64,000 bases of DNA from Acidimangrovimonas sediminis (GCF_002871005.1 NZ_PHSN01000018.1:123122-187121); one strand, 5' to 3'; shown: positions 27,870 to 38,178, counted from the stretch's first letter. A program made the numbers and translations. The notes: generated by a model not told the origin, from the sequence alone.

Positions 27870-29012
27870 ATGACGATCCACTGGTGCGGCACCGGCCTGT
27901 CCGCGATCCCCGGCCTGCGCCGGCTGATCGCCGCGGGCCACAAGGTCACCGTCTGGAACCGCACCGTCGGCAAGGCGCGTGACGCCGTCGGCGACATCTG
28001 CGACGACATCCGCCCCTACACCCTCGAGGCGCTGTCCGACGCGCTGGCCCCCGGCGATATCGCGGTGTCGATGCTGCCCGGCGATCAGCACGTTCCGATC
28101 GCGAAGCTCTGCCTGTCCCATGGCGCGCATTTCGTCTCGTCCAGCTACATCGCGCCCGAGATGCGCGCGCTGGACGAGGACGCCCGCGTCAAGGGCCTCG
28201 TTCTGGTGAACGAGGTGGGCCTCGATCCCGGGATCGACCACCTGATGGCGCATTCGCTGGTGTCGGATTATCGCAAGTCCAGGGCCTACGACGCGGGGAA
28301 CGTCCTCTCCTTCACCTCCTATTGCGGCGGTGTCCCGGCGGAGCCCAATGCATTTCGCTACAAGTTCTCATGGTCGCCGCTGGGCGTGCTGAAGGCGCTC
28401 CGCTCGCCTTCCCGCTCGCTCCGGGATTTCTCGGAGCTGCGCGTCGCCCGGCCGTGGGACGCGATCAGCCGCTACGATGCGCCGCTGCCCAAGCCCGAAA
28501 GCTTCGAGGTCTATCCCAACCGCGATTCGATCCCCTTCATGGAGGATTACCGCTTCGATCCTGACTGGAAAGTGAAGGAATTCGTTCGCGGCACCCTGCG
28601 CCTGAACGGCTGGGCCGAGGCCTGGGCGCCGGTCTTCGCCGAGGTCGAGACGCTTTCGGGCACCGAAGGCGACGCCCGCCTCAAGGAGATGTCGGAGCAG
28701 TTCTGGCGCGACCATGCATATGCCGAGGGAGAGGCGGACCGGGTGGTTCTCTTCGTCTCTCTCAAGGCCGAGAAGGACGGCACCCCGGTCTATCACAAGA
28801 CCTGGGCGCTGGACGCAAAGGGGGATGCCCGCGGCACGGCGATGGCGCGGCTGGTGTCCATTCCGGTGTCGCTGGCGATCGAGGCGGTGATGAAGCGCGA
28901 GATCCCGGCGGGCGTTCACCCCGCGCCGCACGATCCCAGGCTGGTCAACCGCTGGCTCGAAAAGGTCGACGGGCAGGCGCAATACATGGGCCTGATCGAC
29001 CACCTCGCCTGA
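27870..29012 (+). CDS. Saccharopine dehydrogenase, glutamate-forming type (saccharopine reductase family)
   Basis: A 380-residue partner of the preceding gene. It has a Rossmann start (WCGTGLSAIPGLRRLI), a VSMLPGDQHV loop, and the conserved NEVGLDPGIDHLMA and SYCGGVPAEP segments typical of saccharopine reductase/dehydrogenase. The predicted reaction is saccharopine + NAD(P)+ to glutamate + 2-aminoadipate 6-semialdehyde in the cytosol. Stop and start of the two genes are 1 base apart (TGACATGA), implying translational coupling. A dehydrogenase for the semialdehyde is not in the window. Confidence 0.88.
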   Translation: MTIHWCGTGLSAIPGLRRLIAAGHKVTVWNRTVGKARDAVGDICDDIRPYTLEALSDALAPGDIAVSMLPGDQHVPIAKLCLSHGAHFVSSSYIAPEMRALDEDARVKGLVLVNEVGLDPGIDHLMAHSLVSDYRKSRAYDAGNVLSFTSYCGGVPAEPNAFRYKFSWSPLGVLKALRSPSRSLRDFSELRVARPWDAISRYDAPLPKPESFEVYPNRDSIPFMEDYRFDPDWKVKEFVRGTLRLNGWAEAWAPVFAEVETLSGTEGDARLKEMSEQFWRDHAYAEGEADRVVLFVSLKAEKDGTPVYHKTWALDAKGDARGTAMARLVSIPVSLAIEAVMKREIPAGVHPAPHDPRLVNRWLEKVDGQAQYMGLIDHLA

Positions 29013-29108
29013 GGCCGGTCGGGGCCGCCCCCAGTTTTCTACCTGCCGTTCGGAAATGGCCGTGGCCGCCATCGGCCCCTGCCGACCATGGCGACGGGCC
29101 GGGGCCGG

Positions 29109-30272
29109 CTACCCGTCCTCGCGCCGCACCAGCGGCACGACGTGATCGTCCTCCGGCGCCAACTCTTCGAAGTCGAAATTGTCGAGGCGGCGCGCCCGGC
29201 GTGTCGCCTTGTCCGACGAGATCTTGATCTCCGCGATGTCCTTGGCGGCTTGCCCGAAATGCCGGTCGAGGTTCTCGACCCGGGCCCCCAGCCGTTCGAC
29301 ATCGGTGTAGAGCATGGCAAGCTCCTTGCGGATCGCCCCGGCCTGTTCGCGCATCCGCGCGTCCTTCAGCACCGCGCGCATCGTGTTCAGCGTCGCCATG
29401 CAGGTGGTGGGCGATACGATCCAGACCCGGGCGGTAAAGCCCTCGCGCACCAGCTCGGGGAAATTGGCGTGCAGCTCGGCATAAACCGCCTCGGAGGGCA
29501 GGAACATCAGCGCGCCATCGGCGGTCTCGCCCTCGAGGATGTAGCGCTCCGAGATCGCCTTGATATGGGCGCGCACGGCGGTGCGCAGCGCGCGGGCGGC
29601 CTCGTTCGCCTCGGCCTGCGATTTGGCAGCGCGCAGGGCCTCATAGGCCTCCAGTGGAAACTTCGAATCGATGACGATGGGCCCGGGGGGATTCGGCAGG
29701 TGAATGAGGCAATCCGCCCGCCGCCCGTTCGAAAGCGTGGCCTGCATCGTGTAGCTGTCGGAGGGCAGCGCCTTCAATACGATGTCGTGCAGCTGGATCT
29801 CGCCGAAGGCGCCGCGGGTCTGCTTGTTCGACAGGATGTCCTGCAGGCTCAGGACATCGCCCGACAGCTTCTCGATCTTCGCCTGGGCGCGGTCGATCGT
29901 CTCGAGCCGCTGCTGAAGCTCACCCAGAGAGCGGGCGGTGCGGGTGGCGGTGCCGTGCAGGCTTTCACCCATGTTGCGCTGCACCTCGGCGAGACGCTTC
30001 TCCATCAGTTGCAGCATCGCCGTCTGGCTGTGCGCCTGCCCCTCGGAGACATGATGCAGCCCGCCGGCAAGGCGTTCCTGCCCGTCGGCCAGCGATTGCA
30101 CCCGCTGTGACATCCACTCCATCTCGCGCATCAGCGGCTGCGCCGCCTGCGCCGAGCGGCCGGCCGCCCGCAGCACGAGAAGCAGCAGGATCACGAGAAG
30201 CGCCAGTGTACCGGCGCCGATCAGAACCCGGGGATCCGAAAAATCGAACATCTGTGCGGAAACCTGCGTCAT
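29109..30272 (-). CDS. rmuC: DNA recombination protein RmuC
   Basis: A 387-residue protein. It has one N-terminal membrane helix (about 16-35), a long coiled-coil region (about 45-150) and the RmuC nuclease-like core. The core begins at RGAFGEIQL and includes ADCLIHLPN, IVIDSKFPLEAY and VSPTTCMATLNTM. RmuC is thought to limit recombination between inverted repeats. The start ATG (30272-30270) overlaps the mutL stop by 3 bases (ATGA), so the two DNA-maintenance genes are translationally coupled. A longer frame to 30341 would overlap mutL and has no advantage. Confidence 0.92.
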   Translation of the reverse strand: MTQVSAQMFDFSDPRVLIGAGTLALLVILLLLVLRAAGRSAQAAQPLMREMEWMSQRVQSLADGQERLAGGLHHVSEGQAHSQTAMLQLMEKRLAEVQRNMGESLHGTATRTARSLGELQQRLETIDRAQAKIEKLSGDVLSLQDILSNKQTRGAFGEIQLHDIVLKALPSDSYTMQATLSNGRRADCLIHLPNPPGPIVIDSKFPLEAYEALRAAKSQAEANEAARALRTAVRAHIKAISERYILEGETADGALMFLPSEAVYAELHANFPELVREGFTARVWIVSPTTCMATLNTMRAVLKDARMREQAGAIRKELAMLYTDVERLGARVENLDRHFGQAAKDIAEIKISSDKATRRARRLDNFDFEELAPEDDHVVPLVRREDG

Positions 30273-32209
30273 GTCCGGCCGAACAGGCGTTCGATATCGG
30301 CGAGGCGCAGCTCGACATAGGTCGGGCGGCCGTGGTTGCATTGCCCCGACATCGGCGTCGCCTCCATCTCGCGCAAGAGCGCGTTCATCTCGTCCGCGCT
30401 CATCCGGCGCCCCGAGCGGACCGAGCCGTGGCAGGCCATGCGGCTGAGGACGGCGTCGATCCGGGCGCGCAGCGTCTGGCTGTCGCCCATGTCGGCAAGC
30501 TCGTCGAGGATGTCGAGGATCAGGCCGCGGGCGTCGACCTGGCCCAGGATCGCGGGCGTCTCGCGCACAGCGATGGCGCCGCCGCCGAAGGCCTCGATCC
30601 CCAGCCCGAGGGTGGCGAGGTCGTCGGCGACCTCCAGCAGACGGGCGGCGTCGCCTTCTGACAGCTCGACGATCTCGGGGATCAGTAGGGCCTGGGCGGC
30701 GATGCCCTTCTCGGCGGCTTGGGTCTTGAGGCGTTCATAGACCAGACGTTCATGCGCGGCATGCTGGTCGACGATGACCATCCCGGTCTCGGTCTGGGCG
30801 ATGATGTAATTCTCATGCACCTGCGCGCGGGCCGCGCCAAGGGGGCGGCGGGTCTCCTCCACCGCGGGCGCGGTCTCCTCGACGCGGGCTGACGGCGCGG
30901 GCGCCTCGGCAAAGCCGGGCATCGCTGCGGGTTCCCACGCTGGGGCCTCCCACGCTGGGGCCTGAGCCTCATGGGCGGCGGAGAGCGCCCCTTGCGAAGG
31001 TCGTTCGAAATTCGGCCGGGAGAACTGGGGCGAGGAGAACTGGGGCCGCGCGAAGGATGGCCGGTCCATCTGATAGACCCGCGGCTCGCCCGTGCCAGGG
31101 GCCTGCTCCGGCCGGAAGGCGCCCAGTGTCGCCCCCGCGACGGTCGAGGAGGCCCGGTGCCCGGCCTCGGCCAGCGCGTGCCGCAGCGCCGAGACAATCA
31201 GCCCGCGCGCCACGCCCGGATCGCGGAACCGCACTTCGGATTTCGCTGGATGGACGTTCACGTCCACGCGTTCGGGATCGCAGGTGAGGTACAGCGCCGC
31301 CGCCGGATACCGATCGCGGCTGAGCACGTCCATGTAGGCCGCCCGAAGCGCGCCGATCAGCACCCGGTCCTGCACCGGACGGCCGTTGACAAAGAGGTAC
31401 TGCGCCACGCTGGAGCCGCGCGAATAGGTTGGCAACGCGGCATAGCCGGTCAGGCGAATCCCCTCGCGCTCGGCGTCGATCTTCAGCGCGTTCTCGGCGA
31501 AATCGGCGCCGATCACGGTGGCAAGCCGCCCGTGCAGCGCGTCGAACAGGTCGCCCGACTGTGGGTCGGCGCGGAAGGTCACACGGCCCTCGCCGCCGCC
31601 CGAAACGTCGCGCAGGGTGAAGGCGACGTGGGGTTCGGCCATGGCCAGGCGCTTGATCACCTCGCCGATCGCCTGCGCCTCGGCCCGGTCGGTGCGCAGG
31701 AACTTCAGCCGCGCGGGCGTGGCGTAGAACAGGTCGCGCAGTTCCACCACCGTGCCTCGGGTCAGCGCGGCAGGCTTTACCGGCGAAAGCCTGCCGCCGG
31801 TGACAGAAAGCGTCGCCGCCTCCGCCCCGTCGGCGCGCGAGGTCAGCGTCAGTCGCCCGACGGCGCCCAGCGAAGGCAAGGCCTCGCCCCGGAAGCCGAA
31901 GGAATGGATGTTCAGAAGGTCCGAGCCGTCGATCTTCGACGTGGCATGGCGGCAAAGCGCCAGCGGCAGATCCTCGGGCGTCATGCCGCAGCCGTCGTCG
32001 GTGACGCGGATCAGGGTCTTGCCGCCGTCCGCCTGTTCCACCGTGATCCGCGTGGCCCCGGCATCAAGCGCATTCTCGACCAGTTCCTTCACCGCCGAGG
32101 CGGGACGCTCCACCACCTCGCCCGCGGCGATGCGGTTGATCGCGGATTCGTCGAGCTGACGGATCACGGGGCGCGCAGCGGCGCTTATCTTGGGGTTGGC
32201 GGCGTTCAT
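30269..32209 (-). CDS. mutL: DNA mismatch repair protein MutL
   Basis: A 646-residue MutL. The N-terminal GHKL ATPase shows ELVENALDAGA, DDGCGM, HATSKI and FGFRGEALPSLG. A Pro/Ala/Glu-rich linker lies at about 355-450. The C-terminal dimerisation domain carries DQHAAHERLVYE, the metal-binding endonuclease motif of the non-methyl-directed type, plus ACHGSVRSG and CNHGRPT. It therefore probably nicks the strand itself, as expected outside the gammaproteobacteria. ATG 32209 is used; an upstream frame reaches 32257 without a good ribosome-binding site. Confidence 0.95.
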   Translation of the reverse strand: MNAANPKISAAARPVIRQLDESAINRIAAGEVVERPASAVKELVENALDAGATRITVEQADGGKTLIRVTDDGCGMTPEDLPLALCRHATSKIDGSDLLNIHSFGFRGEALPSLGAVGRLTLTSRADGAEAATLSVTGGRLSPVKPAALTRGTVVELRDLFYATPARLKFLRTDRAEAQAIGEVIKRLAMAEPHVAFTLRDVSGGGEGRVTFRADPQSGDLFDALHGRLATVIGADFAENALKIDAEREGIRLTGYAALPTYSRGSSVAQYLFVNGRPVQDRVLIGALRAAYMDVLSRDRYPAAALYLTCDPERVDVNVHPAKSEVRFRDPGVARGLIVSALRHALAEAGHRASSTVAGATLGAFRPEQAPGTGEPRVYQMDRPSFARPQFSSPQFSRPNFERPSQGALSAAHEAQAPAWEAPAWEPAAMPGFAEAPAPSARVEETAPAVEETRRPLGAARAQVHENYIIAQTETGMVIVDQHAAHERLVYERLKTQAAEKGIAAQALLIPEIVELSEGDAARLLEVADDLATLGLGIEAFGGGAIAVRETPAILGQVDARGLILDILDELADMGDSQTLRARIDAVLSRMACHGSVRSGRRMSADEMNALLREMEATPMSGQCNHGRPTYVELRLADIERLFGRT

Positions 32210-32295
32210 CCCACTAGAACTAGCATGGGCTGGGAGATTCGGCCATGGCAAAGGCACGAGGTCCGGCCCCGCGGAGGAGCCGGATCAGCCGTGGC

Positions 32296-32826
32296 TCACT
32301 TGGTGTTTTCGGGCGGTGCGCTCTCGGTCCGGACGCCGCGCGCGCGCCAGTATTCCAGCGCCTTGTACTGGTCCAGCGACATGCCCTTGTAGGCGCGCAG
32401 GTAGCTGGAGATCCCGAACAGCTTGTAGAACGGCTTCGGCGGGGAATGCTGGCGGAAGCGCAGATCCTCGGCGGCCAGCTCCTTGCGGATGCCGGGCTGC
32501 ATGCCGAAGCGCGAGACGTCGTTCATCAGCGCCTGGTCCGAGGCCGGGATCGCGCCGACCTTGAGCGCCGAGGCCTTGCCACCCAGCGCCGTCACCGCGT
32601 CGGCCACCGGCGTCTGGTCGGTCCGGTTCGTGCCGCCGGGGGTCGGCGGCGGAAGCTCGGTCGTGCTCTTGGGCATTTCCAGCGGCTTCGAGGGTAGGAT
32701 CGAGAACTCGTCAGGTCCCGGCATGTCCGAATGCAGATTCATGAGATGCGGGTCCTTCGACGCGCAGCCTGTCAGCGCCATCGCCCCGATCAGGGCGATC
32801 GCCAGAGCGCCGAGCCTTGCCTGCAT
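32296..32826 (-). CDS. DUF3035 lipoprotein
   Basis: A 176-residue lipoprotein. The signal sequence ends in the lipobox LTGC with C21 as the acylated residue. The mature part has a Pro/Thr-rich stretch and a DUF3035 region (PDEFSILPSKPLEMP near the start). ATG 32826 has GGAGG 6 bases upstream. It lies 51 bases after lspA, the signal peptidase that would process it, on the same strand. Function unknown; the family is common in Rhodobacterales. Confidence 0.8.
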   Translation of the reverse strand: MQARLGALAIALIGAMALTGCASKDPHLMNLHSDMPGPDEFSILPSKPLEMPKSTTELPPPTPGGTNRTDQTPVADAVTALGGKASALKVGAIPASDQALMNDVSRFGMQPGIRKELAAEDLRFRQHSPPKPFYKLFGISSYLRAYKGMSLDQYKALEYWRARGVRTESAPPENTK

Positions 32827-32877
32827 CCCTACCTCCAACTGCCGTTTAGCCTTCCTTAGCCCAAACATCCGGGGACG

Positions 32878-33345
32878 TCACGGGGTCTTCTGGCCGCCGA
32901 AGGCCACGAGACCGAGCGCGCCGGCGAAGATCGCCACGTCAGCCAGGTTGAAGGAGAAAGGGTTGTCGTAGCCGCAGCACGACATGTTCAGGAAATCCGC
33001 GACCGCGCCATAGGCCAGCCGGTCGATCACGTTGCCGACGGCGCCGCCGATCAGCAGGCCGGCCGAGATCCGCGCAAGGGCGGAATGGCCGGTCCGGCGG
33101 ATCCACGCCCAGACCCAGAGCGAGATCGCCAGCGCCACCACGACCAGAAGCCACCGCATCACCTCTGCGGAATTGGCGAAAAGGCCGAAGTTGACCCCCT
33201 CGTTCCAGGCCATGCGGAAATTCAGGTAGGGCGGGACGACGTCGATCGACCCGCGCGTGGCAAGGCCCATCATGTGGACCACGACCAGCTTGGAGATCTG
33301 GTCGACCGCGATGATGGTCAGCGCGGTAATGTAGGTCAGGCGCAT
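32878..33345 (-). CDS. lspA: Lipoprotein signal peptidase (SPase II)
   Basis: A 155-residue inner-membrane aspartyl protease with four hydrophobic segments. The catalytic aspartates are D117 (GAVADFLN) and D136 (FNLADVAI). The GNVIDRL motif precedes the first. It cleaves prolipoproteins before the lipidated cysteine. It lies downstream of purH (20-base gap) and upstream of a lipoprotein gene on the same strand. Confidence 0.93.
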   Translation of the reverse strand: MRLTYITALTIIAVDQISKLVVVHMMGLATRGSIDVVPPYLNFRMAWNEGVNFGLFANSAEVMRWLLVVVALAISLWVWAWIRRTGHSALARISAGLLIGGAVGNVIDRLAYGAVADFLNMSCCGYDNPFSFNLADVAIFAGALGLVAFGGQKTP

Positions 33346-33365
33346 CTGGGGCCTCGGTCGCTGGG

Positions 33366-34955
33366 TCAGTGCCGGAAGTGGCGCTGACCGGTCAGCACCA
33401 TGGCGATCCCGGCCTTGTCGGCAGCGGCGATCACTTCGTCGTCACGCATCGATCCGCCGGGCTGGATCACACAGGTCGCCCCTGCCGCGATCGCCTCCAG
33501 AAGGCCGTCGGCGAAGGGGAAGAAGGCGTCGGACGCGACGGCCGAACCCTTGGCGGGGCTTTCGGGCAGGCCAATCGCCTCGGCCATCCGCTCGGCCTTC
33601 TTGGCGGCGATCAGGGCACTGTCGACGCGGCTCATCTGGCCCGCGCCCACGCCCACGGTGGCGCCGTCGCGCGCATAGACGATGGCGTTCGATTTCACGT
33701 GCTTGGCCACGGTCCAGGCAAACAGCAGGTCGGCCAGCTCCGACTCGGTCGGCGCGCGCTTGGTCGCGACCTTGAGGTCGGCGGGCCCGACATGACCGAT
33801 GTCGTGATCCTGCACGAGGAACCCGCCGGCCACCTGTTTCCACGCCACGCGCGCGGCGCGCGGGTCGGGCAGGGCGCCGGTGGTCAGCAGGCGCAGGTTC
33901 TTCTTGGCGGCAAAGATCGCCTTGGCCTCGTCCGAAGCCGCGGGCGCGATCACCACCTCGGTGAAGATCTTCACGATTTCCTGTGCGGTCTCGGCATCCA
34001 GCGGCTGGTTCAGCGCGACGATCCCGCCGAAGGCCGAGGTGCGGTCGCAGTCGAAGGCCTTGGAATAGGCTTCGGCCAGCGTCGCGCCCTTGGCCACGCC
34101 GCAGGGGTTGGCGTGCTTGATGATCGCGCAGGCGGGGCCGGCCTCGGGGTCGAACTCGGCGACCAGCTCGAACGCCGCGTCGGTGTCGTTGATGTTGTTG
34201 TAGCTCAGTTCCTTGCCCTGGTGCTGGGTGGTGGTCGCCACCCCCGGCCGGGCCGAGCCGTCGTGGTAGAAGGCCGCCTTCTGATGCGGGTTCTCGCCGT
34301 AGCGCATGGTCTGCGCCAGCGTGCCGGCAAAGGCCCGGCGGCGCGGCGTCGCCTCGCCGATCGCGCCGGCCATCCAGGTGGAGACCGCGGCATCGTAGGC
34401 CGCGGTCCGGGCATAGGCGATCTGCGCCAGCCGCTGGCGGAAGGCCATGGTGGTGCGGTCGTCGTTGGCGTCGAGCTCGGCCAGCAGCGCCGTGTAATCC
34501 TCGACATCCACCACGACGTTGACGAACGCGTGGTTCTTGGCCGCCGCGCGGATCATCGCCGGGCCGCCGATGTCGATGTTTTCAATGCACTCGTCATAGG
34601 CCGCGCCTTTCGCGACGGTTTCCTCGAACGGGTAGAGGTTGACCACCAGCAGGTCGATCGGCTGGATCCCGTGGGCCTCCATCGCGGCGCGGTGTTCCGC
34701 GACGTCGCGCAGTGCCAGCAGGCCGCCGTGCACCTTGGGGTGCAGCGTCTTCACCCGACCGTCCATCATCTCGGGGAACCCCGTCACGTCCGCCACGTCG
34801 GTGACATGCAGCCCGGCCTTGCGCAGCGCCAGCGCCGTGCCGCCGGTCGACAGGATCTCGACCCCCCGCGCCGCGAGCGCCTGGGCGAACTCGACCAGCC
34901 CGGTCTTGTCGGATACGGAAATCAGCGCACGGCTCAGCGGCACGAGGTCGGTCAT
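33366..34955 (-). CDS. purH: Bifunctional AICAR transformylase/IMP cyclohydrolase
   Basis: A 529-residue enzyme performing the last two steps of de novo IMP synthesis. The N-terminal MGS-like cyclohydrolase domain (about 1-200) contains [10 protein letters not shown] and [20 protein letters not shown]. The C-terminal transformylase contains [17 protein letters not shown] and the closing [11 protein letters not shown] region. Full length for the family. Confidence 0.96.
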   Translation of the reverse strand: MTDLVPLSRALISVSDKTGLVEFAQALAARGVEILSTGGTALALRKAGLHVTDVADVTGFPEMMDGRVKTLHPKVHGGLLALRDVAEHRAAMEAHGIQPIDLLVVNLYPFEETVAKGAAYDECIENIDIGGPAMIRAAAKNHAFVNVVVDVEDYTALLAELDANDDRTTMAFRQRLAQIAYARTAAYDAAVSTWMAGAIGEATPRRRAFAGTLAQTMRYGENPHQKAAFYHDGSARPGVATTTQHQGKELSYNNINDTDAAFELVAEFDPEAGPACAIIKHANPCGVAKGATLAEAYSKAFDCDRTSAFGGIVALNQPLDAETAQEIVKIFTEVVIAPAASDEAKAIFAAKKNLRLLTTGALPDPRAARVAWKQVAGGFLVQDHDIGHVGPADLKVATKRAPTESELADLLFAWTVAKHVKSNAIVYARDGATVGVGAGQMSRVDSALIAAKKAERMAEAIGLPESPAKGSAVASDAFFPFADGLLEAIAAGATCVIQPGGSMRDDEVIAAADKAGIAMVLTGQRHFRH

Positions 34956-34988
34956 CTGTCTGCCTTTCGTTGGAACCGGGCCGGGCGT

Positions 34989-36767
34989 TCAGCTGTCGCC
35001 GTCGCGGTCCCCGGTGTCGGTCTCGAGGTCACGGATGGCGAGAGGGGTATCCTGTGCCTTCGCCAGCGTCCAGCTTATCTGGCTCGCATAATCGACGACT
35101 CGGGCGGAAAGGACGATCTGACGCGAGGCGCGGGGCTTCAGGCGCCCCTTCTCGAGGTAGACCGAGGGTTCGATCCGCATCTCGGCGTGGCCGTCGTGGC
35201 GGAACACCCAGATCTCGCCGCTCTTGAGGGCAAGCGACACCGCCGCCCCGCCAAGGTCGATCGCGGCATCGACATCGGGGTGAAGGTGGAAATGCAGGGC
35301 GAAGGGCACGCCCTGCTCGCGACCCAGCGTCATCACCTCCTCGAACCGCCGCCGCTCCACCTCCGTCAGCGCGCCCAGCGTGTCCTCGCCCATCAGGCGC
35401 CGGCCGTCGGGCGACAGCGACAGGCCACGCATGTGGGTCAGCCCGTGGGTCCGGGCATAGCCGGTGTGCCCGGCCAGAAGCCCCGCGCCCCACTCGTCGG
35501 TGACGCCCCCGGATTCCAGCCGCGCGTGCACCACTTCGGCCACGTCCAGAAGTTCGCCGCGCCGCCCCCGTACCGGCTTGCCCAACCGCGACGAGGAATA
35601 GCCCTCGATCGCCAGCGTGGAATGCGAGGCGGTCGCGCGTCCGGCGCGGCGCCACTCCGGACCGAACGGCGCGCCGGAGCCGCAGTTGACGATCACCGGC
35701 CGCCGCCCCGATGTCATCTCGAACGCCAGTGTAGATGCATGGGCGTTCAGGCTGTCCGGCCCGGTGGGTGGGGTCGCCGCATCGACGATCACGCTGGTCC
35801 GGCCGGCGGAGAGCCGCGCGAACCCCATGGCAAGGCCGCCCGGCGCCCCCGGCTTGACCCCGGAATTCGCAAGCGCGGTATCAAGCCGCCCCTCGGCCCC
35901 GCGCCCGCCGCCGTGGAACCGCGCCAGCCCGCCGTCGGCATGACGCAGCGCACGCAGTGTCGGCGCGATCCGCTCGATCGCCGCAAGCTGCGGCTGGGGC
36001 GGCATCCTGCCCGCCTCGCTCAGCGCCAGCGCGGCCCAGGTCAGCAGCGTGAAGACCTCGAGCAGTTCCTCGGGGTTGCGGGTCGGAAGCCCGCCCTCGG
36101 CGTCGATCCGGGCGCTGCATTCACGCGCCAGGGCCGCGGTGGCGGGTTCGACATGGGCCTCCATTCCGGTCAGTGACAGCCCGGCGTAGATCAGCCCGGT
36201 CAATGCCTCGAACCGCGGCAGGCCGGGCCGGGTGGCCTTCCATCGCCGGGCAAGGAAGTTGGTCTGCTGCGCAAGCGAGCGGTAATAGGTGTCTGTCACC
36301 GGCTTCTGCTGGGCCGAGAGCAGGAACAGCGCGTGATTGATCCAGCGGATCAGCCGCCTCCCGGTCAGGTCCGGCGTCCAGCCCGGCCCCGAGCCGCGGC
36401 CATAGCGCAGGATCCACCCATAGGTCCATTCCTGCGCCCTCTCGCGCGCGGCGCTGTCGCCCACGGCGGCCAGATCGTCAAGCCAGCCGAAGCCGTGCAG
36501 TTCTTCGGCGAAGGCGGGGTCGGGAGCCGCCAGGTCCCACAAGGTGCGCCCGCGCCCCTCGACCAGGTAGCCAGCAAACAGGAAGTTGCCGGCGATGAGC
36601 TGCCGCCCCCGGGCATAGGACCCGATCGAGCGCGGCTCGGGTTGCGAAAGGAAACCGGTGGCGGGGCGCGCCCGGGTTGCGGTGCGCGCATGAAGCCGGT
36701 TCATGAACCGGGTGCCGCGGGCAAGCCCGTCCTCCGGGTCGGCCCCTGACTTGCGTCGTTCCGCCAT
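34989..36767 (-). CDS. Heparinase II/III family protein
   Basis: A 592-residue protein with an alpha/alpha-toroid N-terminal half (TYGWILRYGRGSGPGW region) and a beta-sandwich heparinase II/III-like C-terminal half. The latter contains HSTLAIEGYSSSRLG and HTGYARTHGLTHMRG. The family includes polysaccharide lyases, but this subgroup sits conservatively between purH and rsmB in Rhodobacterales and its substrate is unknown. No signal peptide is evident: the N-terminus is basic (MAERRKSG). The start could also be M22 (36704). It lies 33 bases upstream of purH on the same strand. Confidence 0.8.
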   Translation of the reverse strand: MAERRKSGADPEDGLARGTRFMNRLHARTATRARPATGFLSQPEPRSIGSYARGRQLIAGNFLFAGYLVEGRGRTLWDLAAPDPAFAEELHGFGWLDDLAAVGDSAARERAQEWTYGWILRYGRGSGPGWTPDLTGRRLIRWINHALFLLSAQQKPVTDTYYRSLAQQTNFLARRWKATRPGLPRFEALTGLIYAGLSLTGMEAHVEPATAALARECSARIDAEGGLPTRNPEELLEVFTLLTWAALALSEAGRMPPQPQLAAIERIAPTLRALRHADGGLARFHGGGRGAEGRLDTALANSGVKPGAPGGLAMGFARLSAGRTSVIVDAATPPTGPDSLNAHASTLAFEMTSGRRPVIVNCGSGAPFGPEWRRAGRATASHSTLAIEGYSSSRLGKPVRGRRGELLDVAEVVHARLESGGVTDEWGAGLLAGHTGYARTHGLTHMRGLSLSPDGRRLMGEDTLGALTEVERRRFEEVMTLGREQGVPFALHFHLHPDVDAAIDLGGAAVSLALKSGEIWVFRHDGHAEMRIEPSVYLEKGRLKPRASRQIVLSARVVDYASQISWTLAKAQDTPLAIRDLETDTGDRDGDS

Positions 36768-36906
36768 CTGCTCGGGTCTTTGCGGTTCCTGCCTCGGGCC
36801 GGAGTCTAGCCCCGGGCGCGGGGGCTGTCACCGGCGAAAAGGGGCAGGGTTGCAAGGGGGCAACGGTCTTCTGTCGTGCCGCCGCTTCCCTTGGGCGCCG
36901 TGCGCC

Positions 36907-38178
36907 TCACGCCCTGGTCAGCACCGCCATGAAGAACCCGTCGATACCGCCGCGATCTGCCCAGTGGTCTGGCCGGATCCGCAGACCGCCGCCGCCGGCC
37001 TGCCATTCCGGCACGACGCCCTCGGCCGTGGCGGGCTGCACCGATACCCCGGGATGGCGCGCCAGCGCCTGCATCACCTGCGCCTCGCCCTCTTCGGGAA
37101 GGAGCGAGCAGGTGCAATAGACCAGCCGGCCGCCCGGGCGCAGGATCTCAAGCGCGCGGTCGATCAGGGCCGCCTGCAGCGCCACCAGCGAGGCGAGTTC
37201 CGTGCCATCCTTGACGAAGGGCAGGTCGGGATGACGCCGGATCGTCCCCGTGGCCGAGCAGGGCGCATCCAGAAGCACGGCGTCGAGCGGTTCACCCGGA
37301 TCCCACGTCAGCGCGTCGGCGACGTGAAGGCCCGCCGTCAGACCGCACCGGGCGAGGTTCTCGCCCAGCCGCATCATCCGGGGCCCCGAGACGTCCACCG
37401 CCGTGACCTCGGCCCCCGTCGCGGCCAGCTGCATCGTCTTGCCGCCCGGCGCGGCGCAGAGATCCGCGATCCGCTCGCCAGGCTGTGGCGCCAGAAGACG
37501 GGCGGGAAGGGCGGCGGCGGCATCCTGCACCCACCACTCCCCCTCGGCATAGCCGGGAAGCGCGCTGATCTGTCCGGGCTGGGCCAGCCGCAGGCTGCCG
37601 GTCGGCAGAACCTGCGCCCCCAGCGCCTCGGCCAGTGCCGGCGCCGCGGCGGGATCCTTGGGCGTGAGGTCGAGCGGCGGGGCGCCGGCCTGCACCGCCT
37701 CGATCGCCATGACGGCCAGCTTGCCCCAGGCCTGGATCAGCGGCTTGCGCAGCCACCCGGGCAGGGATTGCGGCGGCAGTTTCTCCCAGCCGTCAGCCGC
37801 GCAGGCCTTGCGCAGCACGGCGTTCGCCAGCCCGGCATAGCGCGCCATCTCGCGGTCCGCGCGCAGCGCGCCCACCGCCGCGTTCACTGCGGCGTGCGGC
37901 GGCGCGCCCTCGGCATGGGTCTCGACCACGGCCAGGCGCAGCGCGGCCATCGCGCGCGGCGGCGGCATCCGCCGCAGATGCGGGCCAAGCATCCGGTCGG
38001 CACGCTGCATCTCGCGCAGGGTGACCAGCGCAAGCCGCTGCGCCCGCGCCCGCTCCGCCGGGTCGAGCTGCGCCAGGGGGCCGCCGGGATCGGCGATGAC
38101 CTCTGTCATCAGCCGCCGCTCTTCCAGTACCGCGCCCAGGATTGCCAGCGCCGCCGCCCTCGCCTCGTCCGTCTGCAT
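36907..38178 (-). CDS. rsmB: 16S rRNA (cytosine-5) methyltransferase, RsmB family
   Basis: A 423-residue RNA m5C methyltransferase. An N-terminal NusB-like helical domain (about 1-130) precedes the SAM-binding domain with LCAAPGGKTMQLA. The two catalytic cysteine motifs are DAPCSATGTIRRHPD and VYCTCSLLPEE. Predicted to methylate small-subunit rRNA using S-adenosylmethionine. The 139 bases between it and the heparinase-like gene show nothing recognisable. Confidence 0.92.
   Translation of the reverse strand: MQTDEARAAALAILGAVLEERRLMTEVIADPGGPLAQLDPAERARAQRLALVTLREMQRADRMLGPHLRRMPPPRAMAALRLAVVETHAEGAPPHAAVNAAVGALRADREMARYAGLANAVLRKACAADGWEKLPPQSLPGWLRKPLIQAWGKLAVMAIEAVQAGAPPLDLTPKDPAAAPALAEALGAQVLPTGSLRLAQPGQISALPGYAEGEWWVQDAAAALPARLLAPQPGERIADLCAAPGGKTMQLAATGAEVTAVDVSGPRMMRLGENLARCGLTAGLHVADALTWDPGEPLDAVLLDAPCSATGTIRRHPDLPFVKDGTELASLVALQAALIDRALEILRPGGRLVYCTCSLLPEEGEAQVMQALARHPGVSVQPATAEGVVPEWQAGGGGLRIRPDHWADRGGIDGFFMAVLTRA

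Noticed and set aside
33369..36176. 935-residue plus-strand open frame opposite purH and the heparinase-like gene
   Set aside because: Antisense artefact; purH is unmistakable on the other strand.
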